From an uncultured Flavobacteriia bacterium (GTDB taxonomy: Bacteria > Bacteroidota > Bacteroidia > Flavobacteriales_D > Crocinitomicaceae): a DNA stretch of 21,889 nt. The position numbers were made by a program, and so were the translations under genes. Under the pieces are notes generated by a model. It saw only the letters and a list, made by a program, of their open reading frames with translations, had not been told where the DNA came from and did no database searches. This document shows, piece after piece, positions 1-7,456 of this stretch (within the stretch, counting starts at the first letter, position 1; each line of letters begins with the position of its first letter). Location: NCBI GenBank assembly GCA_937975705.1, contig CALJTX010000015.1, positions 1 to 21,889 of the forward strand. Reading direction: 5' to 3'.

Positions 1-458
1 CCGTTGTGCAAGACGAAGAAGAAGTAAAGGCCAATTGGGAAAAACTGAAATTAAAAGAAGGGAAAAAATCGGTGCTCGAGGGTGTTCCTTCTTCCCTACC
101 TGCGCTTGTCAAAGCCACGCGCATTCAAGAAAAAGTGAAGGGAATTGGCTTTGAATTTGCCGACGCCGAAGATGCGTGGGCTAAGGTTCAAGAAGAAATT
201 GCCGAATTAAAAATAGAAGTTGATAAAGGTTCAGAACAAGCAGAAGCTGAATTTGGAGATGTCTTGTTTTCTTTGGTGAATTATGCGCGTTTCGTGAACA
301 TATCGCCAGAAAATGCCCTAGCTTTAACCAACCAAAAATTCATCAAGCGCTTCCAAGAAATGGAGCAACTTTTAGCACAAGACGGCTTGCTTGCCCAAGA
401 CCAAACCTTAGAAAAACTCGACCAATACTGGGAGCGCGCCAAGAAAAGCACGCAATAA
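1..458 (+). CDS. mazG: MazG nucleoside triphosphate pyrophosphohydrolase, 3' part (5' end outside window)
   Basis: MazG hydrolyses (d)NTPs to the monophosphate and pyrophosphate in the cytoplasm and is thought to clear aberrant nucleotides. Only the C-terminal half is present. The reading frame is open from base 3, and the first residues (VVQDEEEVKANWEKLKL) match the linker between the two MazG domains, so the GTG at base 6 is not a start. The second MazG domain follows, with RIQEKVKGIGFEF, an EEIAEL helix and the metal-binding EFGDVLFSLVNYAR helix, which carry the acidic residues expected in the ExxE/ExxD pattern. The tail EKLDQYWERAKK is also usual for the family. The next gene starts 27 bases downstream on the same strand and may be cotranscribed. 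The family call is secure; the substrate cannot be read from the sequence. Confidence 0.93.
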   Translation, partial: VVQDEEEVKANWEKLKLKEGKKSVLEGVPSSLPALVKATRIQEKVKGIGFEFADAEDAWAKVQEEIAELKIEVDKGSEQAEAEFGDVLFSLVNYARFVNISPENALALTNQKFIKRFQEMEQLLAQDGLLAQDQTLEKLDQYWERAKKSTQ

Positions 459-485
459 ATATTCTGTCCAACAAAAATAAACACC

Positions 486-989
486 ATGGATACTTTCTAC
501 CAATACGCCATCAAATCACTCATCCTATTGGCCATCACGCTCTTGATTCGTTTTTTTGCAGGAAAGGCCGTCACGCGTTTTTTAGTCAAATTCGAAGGTG
601 ATATCAAGCGTAGACGCGTGTCTATCCGCATCATCAACTTGTTTTTGTCCATTTTCTTTATCTTGATTTTTGCGGCCATTTGGAATATCGAAACCCAAGA
701 TCTTTTGGTTTTCTTCACCTCCACCATTACCGTCATTGGCATCGCATTTTTTGCCAACTGGTCTATTTTATCGAATATCACGGCGAGCTTGATTTTATAC
801 TTCAATCACCCACTCAACATTGGCGAAATTGTACGCATTTACGACAAAGAATTCGATATCGAAGGAGAGCTCATCGATTTGAGTTTCTTTTTTATGTACA
901 TCCGTTCGGCCGAAGGTCATTTGGTCACGATTCCGACTTCAGCGGTGCTCAACAAAACGGTCATCATCAAGTCAAATAAGGTATTCTAG
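486..989 (+). CDS. Small mechanosensitive-channel (MscS) family membrane protein
   Basis: This is a 167-residue inner-membrane protein. Hydrophobic segments lie at about residues 8-26, 47-66 and 74-106. The last, containing GIAFFANWSILSNITASLILYF, resembles the pore-lining TM3 of MscS, and the following HPLNIGEIVRI is the hallmark start of the MscS beta domain. An acidic-rich beta section (YDKEFDIEGELIDLS) and VTIPTSAVLN complete that domain. The protein ends there, without the C-terminal alpha/beta vestibule domain of E. coli MscS (286 residues), so it is a minimal form. MscS-family proteins are channels that release solutes under membrane tension, but gating is not established for such short versions. 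The ATG start is 27 bases after mazG. Its TAG stop overlaps the stop of the convergent HD gene in a shared CTAG. Confidence 0.85.
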   Translation: MDTFYQYAIKSLILLAITLLIRFFAGKAVTRFLVKFEGDIKRRRVSIRIINLFLSIFFILIFAAIWNIETQDLLVFFTSTITVIGIAFFANWSILSNITASLILYFNHPLNIGEIVRIYDKEFDIEGELIDLSFFFMYIRSAEGHLVTIPTSAVLNKTVIIKSNKVF

Positions 990-2224
990 CGCGGATAGCA
1001 CAAAAAGTACTTCTCTACTGGCGTAGACAAAGCCGAAATATTGAGGTTATCTGATGCTTTCGACAATTCTAAAATGCTGCCGTTTTTGAGCAACAAATTG
1101 ATGTTTTGCTTCTGTTCGTTGTATGCTTTGTTGGTGAGGCGGTCCGAATAAATAAAATACGGCAGGTCTTGATCAGACAACTGGTGTTCTTCACGGATGC
1201 GCTGCTGCACTTCTGCAATGCGCGCTGCACTAAACGGTGTCTTGGAGATTTCTATTTTGAATAACTGTCGATTGACCAAACCAGAACAGAGCGTTGCCAA
1301 AATGTAATCTGGCGCAAATTGCCAAACCTTGATGGCTCCCCAAATGTCGTAGTCGTCTAGGCGTGCAAAATGTGTAAGCACCATTGGGTCTTGTTCAAAA
1401 TGCTCACTTTTGATGTCCTGAGATAAAAAGAAATGCAAGGACGGGCTGGCAAATAATGGCGTTCCTGCTTTGACCAATTCTTTGGCACGGCGCAGTGCAT
1501 GAATGAGCATAAACTCAGCAGCCACAACCGTTTTATGCAGGTACACTTGCCAGTACATCAGCCTGCGCGCAACGATAAATTTTTCAACGGAATAAATCCC
1601 TTTTTCTTCTAGGACCAAATGCCCTTCCTGGACATTCAGCATTTCAATCAGGCGCTCGCTGCCAATGACTCCTTCCGAAACGCCAGAGTAAAAGCTGTCG
1701 CGGTTGAGGTAGTCGAGGCGGTCCATGTCGAGCTGACTCGATACCAATTGATGCAAAAACGGGCGGTGGTACTCATTTTTAAAAATCTCGAGGGCCAGCG
1801 CGAGGTCTTGTCCGTATTCCACGGTGAGTTCTGCGATAAAGTAAGCCGAAATTTGCTCGTGGCTCACGCCGCAAACGATGTCGTACTCTAGCGCATGACT
1901 AAAAGGGCCATGACCGATGTCGTGTAGCAAGATCGCCAAACAAACGGCGCGTTCTTCTTCATCGCTGATCGGATGGCCTTTGCGGCGGATGCTCGTGACG
2001 GCTTGGGTCATGAGGTGCATGGCGCCCAGGACATGATGAAAACGGGTGTGATTGGCACCCGGATACACCAAATGGCTGAGGCCTAATTGTTGAATGCGAC
2101 GCAAGCGTTGGAAATACGGATGCTCGAGGATATCGAAAATAATTTCGTGCGGCAAAGAAATAAAACCGTAAACTGGGTCGTTTATGATTTTCTTCTTGTT
2201 ATTAGGGGCGGTGTTCGCTGGCAA
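986..2224 (-). CDS. HD-domain phosphohydrolase (dNTPase-like)
   Basis: This is a 412-residue cytoplasmic protein of the HD superfamily, in the group related to dGTP/dNTP triphosphohydrolases. Visible motifs include DPVYGFISLP near the N-terminus (residues 16-25), HTRFHHVLG (59-67) carrying the first metal histidine, HDIGHGPFSHALE (101-113) with the HD pair at H101-D102, and SSQLDMDRLDYLNRD (about 162-176) with the distal aspartates. Such proteins hydrolyse nucleotide phosphoesters, but the substrate of this subgroup is not known from sequence. The gene is divergent from porX with 46 bases between start codons, an arrangement that I recall as recurrent in Flavobacteriales. A TAGCTTTG -7 element upstream supports the ATG at 2224. 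It converges on the MscS-like gene and the two overlap by 4 bases. Confidence 0.9.
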   Translation of the reverse strand: MPANTAPNNKKKIINDPVYGFISLPHEIIFDILEHPYFQRLRRIQQLGLSHLVYPGANHTRFHHVLGAMHLMTQAVTSIRRKGHPISDEEERAVCLAILLHDIGHGPFSHALEYDIVCGVSHEQISAYFIAELTVEYGQDLALALEIFKNEYHRPFLHQLVSSQLDMDRLDYLNRDSFYSGVSEGVIGSERLIEMLNVQEGHLVLEEKGIYSVEKFIVARRLMYWQVYLHKTVVAAEFMLIHALRRAKELVKAGTPLFASPSLHFFLSQDIKSEHFEQDPMVLTHFARLDDYDIWGAIKVWQFAPDYILATLCSGLVNRQLFKIEISKTPFSAARIAEVQQRIREEHQLSDQDLPYFIYSDRLTNKAYNEQKQNINLLLKNGSILELSKASDNLNISALSTPVEKYFLCYPR

Positions 2225-2247
2225 GTTGCTAACTTTAAAAATTCAAT

Positions 2248-2276
2248 CAAAGCTATTAAAAATAAGACATATGCAA
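2248..2276 (-). promoter_or_regulatory. Bacteroidota-type promoter for the HD-domain gene
   Basis: On the minus strand a TAGCTTTG (2255-2248) matches the TAnnTTTG -7 consensus exactly. A TTG (2276-2274) lies 18 bases upstream, a suitable -33 element. The predicted transcript would begin near 2242, about 17 bases before the ATG at 2224. The TTG and spacer lie across the porX ATG (2271), so the promoter overlaps the porX translation start. This is a consensus match by eye only. Confidence 0.5.
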
Positions 2277-3815
2277 GGTAAAATTCTTTGGGCCGACGAC
2301 GAAATCGAATTACTCAAACCACACGTTCTCTTTTTGGAATCGAAAGGTTACGAAGTAGATACCGCTACCAACGGCCAAGATGCCATCGAAAAAGCCTTGA
2401 ACCAACATTTTGACATCATCTTTCTCGATGAGAACATGCCTGGCCTGAGTGGCCTCGAAACACTGGCCCAAATCAAGGAGCACAAAGCGCTGGTGCCGGT
2501 GGTGATGATCACCAAAAGTGAAGAGGAACACATCATGGAAGAAGCCATCGGCTCCAAAATTGCCGACTACCTCATCAAGCCCGTCAACCCCAACCAAATT
2601 TTGCTGAGCATCAAAAAAAACCTCGACCACAGCAAACTCATTAGCCAGAAAACAAACGCCAGCTACCAACAAGAATTTCGCCAACTCGGCATGCAACTTT
2701 CAGGGCGACTCGACGCCGATGAATGGAAGGAACTCTATACCAAACTGGTTTTCTGGGAGCTCCAACTAGACAACATCGAAGACACCGGCATGCGCGAAAT
2801 CTTCGAAATGCAGAAAAAAGAAGCCAACAAACTCTTCTGCGACTTCATCGAAGACAACTACCTCGACTGGACGAGCGGTGACCCCGACGCCCCTACCATG
2901 ATCCATACGCTCATCAAAGACCGCATTGCGCCGCTCATCGGCAAAGAAAAACTCGCGGTTTTGGTCATCGACAACCTCCGTTTTGACCAATGGAAAACCA
3001 TCGAAGGCATCGTAGGCCGTTATTTCCAAAAGGAAAAAGAAGACATCGTCTTTTCTATCTTGCCCACTGCCACACACTACGCCCGAAATGCTTTTTTTGC
3101 GGGTCTTTTACCTGCTGAAATCGAAAGACGCTTCCCGACACTCTGGAAAAACGAAGACGACGAAGGTGGCAAAAACATGCACGAAAAAGACTTCTTGGAA
3201 GCGCAGCTCAAGCGTTTGGGCAAGAACGTCAAGTGGTCTTACAATAAGATCACGAATGTTGAGGCCGGCAAAAAACTTGGCGATCAATTCCACCAATGGA
3301 AAGACAACGACGTCAACTTTATTGTCTACAACTTTGTCGATATGCTCTCACATGCCCGCACCGAAATGGAAGTGATCCGCGAACTCGCTGACAACGAAGC
3401 CGCTTACCGCTCTATTACCACAAGTTGGCTAGAACACTCCCCGCTACTCGATATCCTTAAAAAAATTGCCGACGCCGGGCACAGGCTCATCATTACCACC
3501 GACCACGGCACCATCAAAGTCACCAAACCGGTGCGCATCGTTGGCGAACGCAACACCAATACCAACCTGCGTTACAAAGCCGGACGCGGCCTCAGTTACG
3601 ATGCCAAAGAAGTATTTGTGGTCAAAAATCCGCAAGAAGCGCAACTCCCAAAACTCAAGATGTCTGCCGAGTTTGTTTTTGCGCGCGAGCAAGACTTTTT
3701 TGTGTATCCGAACAACTACAATCACTTTGTGAACTATTACGGACAGACCTTTCAGCACGGCGGCATCTCCCTCGAAGAAATCATGATTCCGTTTGTTGAG
3801 CTCAAGGCCAAATAA
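2271..3815 (+). CDS. porX: PorX-type response regulator with PglZ domain (type IX secretion regulator)
   Basis: This 514-residue protein has an N-terminal receiver domain (about 1-120): acidic pair D9-D10, phosphoacceptor D53 (FLDENMPG), T81 and K103 (LIKP). A linker follows, then a C-terminal PglZ domain of the alkaline phosphatase superfamily (about 205-514). Likely zinc ligands are D234 (VIDNLRFD), a Thr in LPTATHYARN, D357/H361 (NFVDMLSH), D411-H412 (TTDHGT) and H496 (QHGGISLEE). In Porphyromonas gingivalis PorX works with the kinase PorY to control type IX secretion genes, and its PglZ domain is reported to be a phosphodiesterase on oligonucleotides. I chose the ATG at 2271 because MQGKILWADDE is the canonical N-terminus; a longer frame from 2184 would overlap the divergent HD gene. 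No secretion genes are in the window. Confidence 0.95.
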   Translation: MQGKILWADDEIELLKPHVLFLESKGYEVDTATNGQDAIEKALNQHFDIIFLDENMPGLSGLETLAQIKEHKALVPVVMITKSEEEHIMEEAIGSKIADYLIKPVNPNQILLSIKKNLDHSKLISQKTNASYQQEFRQLGMQLSGRLDADEWKELYTKLVFWELQLDNIEDTGMREIFEMQKKEANKLFCDFIEDNYLDWTSGDPDAPTMIHTLIKDRIAPLIGKEKLAVLVIDNLRFDQWKTIEGIVGRYFQKEKEDIVFSILPTATHYARNAFFAGLLPAEIERRFPTLWKNEDDEGGKNMHEKDFLEAQLKRLGKNVKWSYNKITNVEAGKKLGDQFHQWKDNDVNFIVYNFVDMLSHARTEMEVIRELADNEAAYRSITTSWLEHSPLLDILKKIADAGHRLIITTDHGTIKVTKPVRIVGERNTNTNLRYKAGRGLSYDAKEVFVVKNPQEAQLPKLKMSAEFVFAREQDFFVYPNNYNHFVNYYGQTFQHGGISLEEIMIPFVELKAK

Positions 3816-3821
3816 GCTCGA

Positions 3822-3865
3822 GGTTCAGAAGAAAAAGAATTCTATATTTTTGCTTCTTTAGAACC
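3822..3865. other. Imperfect inverted repeat between porX and sufS (possible weak terminator)
   Basis: GGTTC (3822-3826) pairs with GAACC (3861-3865), AGAAG (3827-3831) with CTTCT (3853-3857), and AAAAA (3832-3836) with TTTTT (3847-3851). The TTA and G on the right arm are unpaired, and the loop is about 10 bases. No T run follows, so a classical terminator is uncertain. It sits just before the presumed sufS promoter. Confidence 0.25.
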
Positions 3866-3886
3866 ATTCAAAATAGCGAAAATCCG

Positions 3887-3894
3887 TACTTTTG
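3887..3894 (+). promoter_or_regulatory. Putative -7 element of the suf operon promoter
   Basis: TACTTTTG matches TAnnTTTG exactly and lies 16 bases before the sufS ATG, giving a short leader of about 10 bases. No good TTG/TTTG -33 element is visible at 17-23 bases, so the promoter may be weak or activator-dependent. Confidence 0.4.
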
Positions 3895-3910
3895 TACCAA
3901 AACCAAAAGT

Positions 3911-5140
3911 ATGGCTCCTGTTCCGTTTTCCGTTGCTGCCATCCGCGAACTTTTTCCGGCCCTGCGCCAAAAAGTATACGGAAAACAGCTCATTTATTTT
4001 GACAACGGCGCCACCTCGCAAAAACCGCAGTTGGTCTTAGATACCCTGCAGCAATATTACGCGCTTGAAAACGCGAACATTCACCGCGGGGTGCACTACT
4101 TAAGCCAACAGGCAACCACTGCCTACGAAGCCGCACGCCGCACCATCCAGCACTATATCGGCGCCAAAGCACCCGAAGAAATTATTTTTACCAAAGGCAC
4201 CACCGACAGCATCAATCTCGTTGCTTTTTCCTTTGGCGAGCGCCTTAAACCCGGCGACGAAATACTCATTTCTGCCATGGAGCACCACTCCAACATTGTG
4301 CCTTGGCAACTCTTGTGCGAGCGCAAAGGCTGCACACTACGCGTCATTCCTATTTCCAAAAAAGGAGAACTCGACCTCAATGCTTTTGAAGAGCTGCTTT
4401 CTGAACGCACCAAATTGCTGGCCATTACGCACATCTCCAATACGCTGGGCACCATCAACCCCGTCAAAGAGCTCATCGCCAAAGCGCACAAAGTGGGCGC
4501 AAAAGTGTTGCTCGACGGCGCCCAAAGCATCCAGCACCTCACCATAGACGTCCAAGACCTCAACTGCGATTTCTACACCTTTTCTGGTCACAAAGTATTC
4601 GGCCCCACAGGCATTGGCGTGCTCTATGGCAAAGAAGCGATCCTCGACAGCATGCCGCCGTATCAAGGTGGTGGCGACATGATTGCTAAAGTTACTTTTG
4701 AACGCTCCACCTACAACACCCTACCGCTCAAGTTTGAGGCCGGAACACCACACATCGCAGGCGCCATTGGCCTCGGAAGCGCCATTTCGTTTTTACAAAG
4801 CATCGATATGCAAGCTGCGGCTGCCCACGAGCTCGAACTTACTAAATATGCGCAAGGAATTCTAGACACCTTTGAAGGCCTGCACATCATCGGCGAAGCC
4901 AAGCACAAAACGAGTGTTGTTTCGTTTACCATAGACGACATGCACCCGTTTGACATCGGCACCCTCCTCGACAAACAAGGAATTGCCGTGCGCACCGGCC
5001 ACCACTGCACCCAACCCCTCATGGATTTCTACCAAATTCCAGGTACGGTACGGGCGTCGTTTGCTTTTTACAACACCAAAGAAGAAATAGATACTTTCGT
5101 TGCTGCACTCGAGCGCAGCATGCAAATTTTAGGCGCATGA
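3911..5140 (+). CDS. sufS: Cysteine desulfurase SufS
   Basis: SufS is a PLP enzyme that takes sulfur from L-cysteine as a protein persulfide for Fe-S cluster assembly in the cytoplasm. The 409-residue length is normal. Visible features are IYFDNGATSQKP (28-39), the EHHSN motif (124-128) that stacks on PLP, LDGAQS (201-206) with the PLP-binding D202 and Q205, the PLP lysine K228 in FSGHKVFGPTG, and the persulfide cysteine C366 in RTGHHCTQP. That short conserved loop marks the SufS (group II) type rather than IscS. The sufE ATG overlaps the stop codon, so the pair is translationally coupled. The scaffold genes sufBCD are not adjacent; the upstream neighbour is porX. Confidence 0.96.
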   Translation: MAPVPFSVAAIRELFPALRQKVYGKQLIYFDNGATSQKPQLVLDTLQQYYALENANIHRGVHYLSQQATTAYEAARRTIQHYIGAKAPEEIIFTKGTTDSINLVAFSFGERLKPGDEILISAMEHHSNIVPWQLLCERKGCTLRVIPISKKGELDLNAFEELLSERTKLLAITHISNTLGTINPVKELIAKAHKVGAKVLLDGAQSIQHLTIDVQDLNCDFYTFSGHKVFGPTGIGVLYGKEAILDSMPPYQGGGDMIAKVTFERSTYNTLPLKFEAGTPHIAGAIGLGSAISFLQSIDMQAAAAHELELTKYAQGILDTFEGLHIIGEAKHKTSVVSFTIDDMHPFDIGTLLDKQGIAVRTGHHCTQPLMDFYQIPGTVRASFAFYNTKEEIDTFVAALERSMQILGA

Positions 5141-5553
5141 CCATCCAAGAAAAACAACAAGACATCATCGACGAATTTGCCATCTACGACGACTGGATGG
5201 ATAAATACGAATACATCATCGAACTCGGCAAAAGTGTGCCGACACTCGCTCCCGAACTCAAAACCAAAGACCGCCTCATAGAAGGGTGCCAATCCAATGT
5301 TTGGTTGGCCACCGAAATCAAAGACGGCAAAATGCAATTTAGCGCAGATTCCGACGCCATCATTACCAAAGGAATCATCGGGCTTTTGATCCAGGTCTAC
5401 AACAACGAAAGCCCTGCTGCCATTTTACAATCTGAACTTTTCTTTATCAACCAAATTGGGCTCGCCGAACACCTCTCACCCACCCGAGCCAATGGCCTTT
5501 TAAGTATGGTCAAACGCATGAAAACAGAAGCACTTCAAAGTCTAGCCCAATGA
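5137..5553 (+). CDS. sufE: SufE sulfur acceptor for SufS
   Basis: SufE accepts the persulfide from SufS and passes sulfur on to the SufBCD scaffold. The 138-residue protein has the typical fold signals: a D-W-M-x-K-Y-E-Y-I-I-E-L-G-K helix (19-32), an invariant KTKDRLIEGCQSNVW segment with the acceptor cysteine C51, and GLAEHLSPTRANGL near the C-terminus. The start is the ATG in an ATGA that overlaps the sufS stop. Its own stop overlaps the next start in the same way (ATGA at 5550-5553), which gives a three-gene coupled unit. Confidence 0.95.
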   Translation: MTIQEKQQDIIDEFAIYDDWMDKYEYIIELGKSVPTLAPELKTKDRLIEGCQSNVWLATEIKDGKMQFSADSDAIITKGIIGLLIQVYNNESPAAILQSELFFINQIGLAEHLSPTRANGLLSMVKRMKTEALQSLAQ

Positions 5554-5855
5554 ACGAATTAGAAGACCGCATCGTCGAGATGCTCAAAACCATTTACGAT
5601 CCCGAAATTCCTGTCGATATCTTTGAACTCGGCCTCATTTACGAAGTAAAAGTCGAAACCGACAACCACGTTTTCATTGACATGACCCTTACGTCTCCCA
5701 ATTGCCCTGTCGCAGAATCGCTCCCCAAAGAAGTGGAAGACAAAGTGGCTAGCGTAGATGGCGTAACGAGTGCCAAAGTCAACATCGTATTTGACCCGCC
5801 CTGGGACAAAGACATGATGAGCGAAGAAGCTAAATTGGAACTCGGATTTCTCTAA
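5550..5855 (+). CDS. sufT: SufT-type MIP18/DUF59 Fe-S assembly protein
   Basis: This 101-residue protein of the MIP18 (DUF59) family has IYDPEIPVDIFELGLIYEV (15-33) and the conserved TSPNCPVAESLP with C52. SufT-like proteins are linked to Fe-S cluster maturation or delivery, probably by carrying clusters or iron to client enzymes. The position directly after sufS-sufE with a 4-base overlap supports that role here. PaaD-like proteins share the domain but usually lie in phenylacetate operons, which are absent. The stop codon is part of a small perfect inverted repeat that also holds the stop of the convergent lipoprotein gene. Confidence 0.9.
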   Translation: MNELEDRIVEMLKTIYDPEIPVDIFELGLIYEVKVETDNHVFIDMTLTSPNCPVAESLPKEVEDKVASVDGVTSAKVNIVFDPPWDKDMMSEEAKLELGFL

Positions 5856-5871
5856 GCAATCCTATTGCTTA
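5853..5871. terminator. Small perfect hairpin between convergent genes, containing both stop codons
   Basis: TAAGCAAT (5853-5860) and ATTGCTTA (5864-5871) form an 8-base-pair perfect stem with a 3-base loop. The sufT stop TAA begins the left arm. Read on the minus strand, the lipoprotein stop TAG begins at 5864, inside the other arm and loop. The stem is AU-rich and no T run follows on either side, so if it ends transcription it is weak. Confidence 0.35.
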
Positions 5872-6275
5872 CTGAGGCTAAAGCGCTTGAGCCGATACTG
5901 TATAAAATCGTAATACTCAAAAGTGAGTTGCTTTTTGGTAAGCATGATAATTTTTGCCTGAAGGGTATCTGTAGGGCGCGCAATCTGAATATACATGCCA
6001 TCTGTACTCAAAGACACGTTTGTTTGCTCAAATTGCACTGAGTCAGTAACGTCATACTGACCAAAATACGAATACGTATACTTTGCCTTACCAGAAAGTT
6101 TGGTCGGCTCAAATGTGAAATTTCCGACTGCCGCGCTGTCGTAAAACAGGAATCCTTCGCCATCTTCGATGCGCACAACATTTAAATGCCAATTTCCTTG
6201 TAGCAACTTTTGTTTGTGCGCAATTTTAGCACAAGAAAATACAAGACTCAGCAATAAAAGGTAGATCAATTTCAT
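5862..6275 (-). CDS. Small lipoprotein of unknown function
   Basis: I do not recognise a named family. The 137-residue protein starts with MKLIYLLLLSLVFSCAK: a lysine, a hydrophobic stretch and a lipobox-like VFSC, so it is probably lipid-anchored at C15 after export. The mature part is short and beta-rich (LLQGNWHLNVVRI, GNFTFEPTKLSGKAKYTYSY, QLTFEYYDFIQYRLKRF), reminiscent of the lipocalin-like LQGxW small lipoproteins of Bacteroidota; that comparison is an inference. The start chosen at 6275 overlaps the stop of the upstream M20 gene (TGATG), which indicates translational coupling; a start 9 codons upstream would add a polar stretch before the signal. It is the last gene of a four-gene minus-strand operon. 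Confidence 0.8.
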   Translation of the reverse strand: MKLIYLLLLSLVFSCAKIAHKQKLLQGNWHLNVVRIEDGEGFLFYDSAAVGNFTFEPTKLSGKAKYTYSYFGQYDVTDSVQFEQTNVSLSTDGMYIQIARPTDTLQAKIIMLTKKQLTFEYYDFIQYRLKRFSLSKQ

Positions 6276-7456
6276 CAGGACAACGCAATTGCTAACATAC
6301 ACTTTACGCCCACTTCAAGCGCGTTCTCATCGATATCAAACTGCGGATGATGCACCGCCGGATTGCTCTCTTTATGAGCAAAGCCAGTGCCCAACCTAAA
6401 GAAACAAACCGGTCTGTGATGGCTATAAAAAGCAAAATCTTCGGCCGTCATGCGCAAACCAAGAGGCTGCACTTGCGCCTCGCCGAGGGTGGCTGTCAAT
6501 AGGCCCTTCACTTTCTGGGTAAGCGCAACATCATTCATTAAAAAAGGATAGCCCTCTCCTATCGTCAAATTGATTTGAGCCCCAAATTGCGTGGCAATTT
6601 GTGCGGCCTTTTCGTGTAAAATTGTTTTCACTTGAGCTCGCCAGCTTTCATTCATGGTACGAAATGTTCCTTTGATAGTAGCCGTAGTACTCACTACATT
6701 GGTACTGCCCAAGGCTTCAAAGCGCCCAAAGGTCAGTACCTGCGGGGTGTCGTTGGGGCAATTTTCAGTGACGAATTGTTGACACGCTTGCATCCAAGCA
6801 ATGCCTACATCAATAGGATTTACAAAACGTTCGGGCAAAGCGCCGTGCCCACCCACACCTTCTATGTCGACATGGATTTCGTCCGAAGAAGCCATATACA
6901 AACCTTCTTTGATCCCCACAAAGCCCGCCGGGAGTTCTGGATACACATGTAAGGCTACGAGTTCTTCTACTTTTGGGTTTTCGAGCACACCAGCTTTGAT
7001 CATAAGGCTAGCCCCACCAGGATTTTGCTCCTCTCCTGGCTGAAAAATGAGCTTGACAGGTCTGGAAAGCTGCTCGCGGTGTTGCTGCAGCAAAACTGCT
7101 GTTCCGAGCAAGATACTCGTATGTACATCGTGGCCACATGCGTGCATCCAGCCCGGTACCTGACTTTTGTAAGGCACCTCATTTTGCTCTTGAATAGGCA
7201 AGGCATCGAGGTCTGCGCGCAGGGCCAAACAAGGAGTTTGGGGATCGTGGTGTGCTGCAGCAATATAAGCCACAATGCCTGTGCCCGCAACTTCCTTTTG
7301 GTGTGCAATACCAAAAGCCGTGAGCACACTACTCACATACGCCATAGTTTCAAATTCTTGAAAAGATGGTTCTGGGTGCATGTGTAGATGCCTGCGCCAA
7401 ACTACAATTTGCGGCACAAGCGCTAGAATTTGCTGTTGGAGTTGCTCAGGGTTCAT
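6275..7456 (-). CDS. M20-family amidohydrolase (N-acyl-amino-acid / hippurate hydrolase type)
   Basis: This 393-residue enzyme belongs to the M20D metallopeptidases that cleave amide bonds of N-acylated amino acids or similar conjugates with two divalent metals. Motifs in order: RRHLHMHPEPSFQEFET (21-37), LRADLDALPIQE (79-90), HACGHDVHT (105-113) with ligands C107 and H109, FQPGEEQ (138-144) with the acidic pair, LHVYPE with H170, GGHGALP in the lid domain, and MTAEDFAFY near the C-terminus. No signal peptide is seen, so it is cytoplasmic. Its start overlaps the TauE-like stop by 11 bases and its stop overlaps the lipoprotein start. The natural substrate cannot be deduced; an IAA-amino-acid or diaminopimelate role cannot be excluded. 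Confidence 0.93.
   Translation of the reverse strand: MNPEQLQQQILALVPQIVVWRRHLHMHPEPSFQEFETMAYVSSVLTAFGIAHQKEVAGTGIVAYIAAAHHDPQTPCLALRADLDALPIQEQNEVPYKSQVPGWMHACGHDVHTSILLGTAVLLQQHREQLSRPVKLIFQPGEEQNPGGASLMIKAGVLENPKVEELVALHVYPELPAGFVGIKEGLYMASSDEIHVDIEGVGGHGALPERFVNPIDVGIAWMQACQQFVTENCPNDTPQVLTFGRFEALGSTNVVSTTATIKGTFRTMNESWRAQVKTILHEKAAQIATQFGAQINLTIGEGYPFLMNDVALTQKVKGLLTATLGEAQVQPLGLRMTAEDFAFYSHHRPVCFFRLGTGFAHKESNPAVHHPQFDIDENALEVGVKCMLAIALS

Noticed and set aside
6..8. GTG as the start of mazG
   Set aside because: The residues before and after it belong to the inter-domain linker of full-length MazG, and the frame is open to the window edge.
2184..2270. Upstream extension of porX
   Set aside because: It adds 29 residues that are not part of the receiver domain and overlaps the divergent HD gene; MQGKILWADDE at 2271 is the normal start.
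2310..3758. Several open frames antisense to porX
   Set aside because: They lack domains and promoters and lie opposite a well-supported gene.
2271..3815. PglZ domain as a BREX-type phage-defence gene
   Set aside because: The PglZ domain is fused to a receiver domain exactly as in PorX, and no other BREX gene is nearby.
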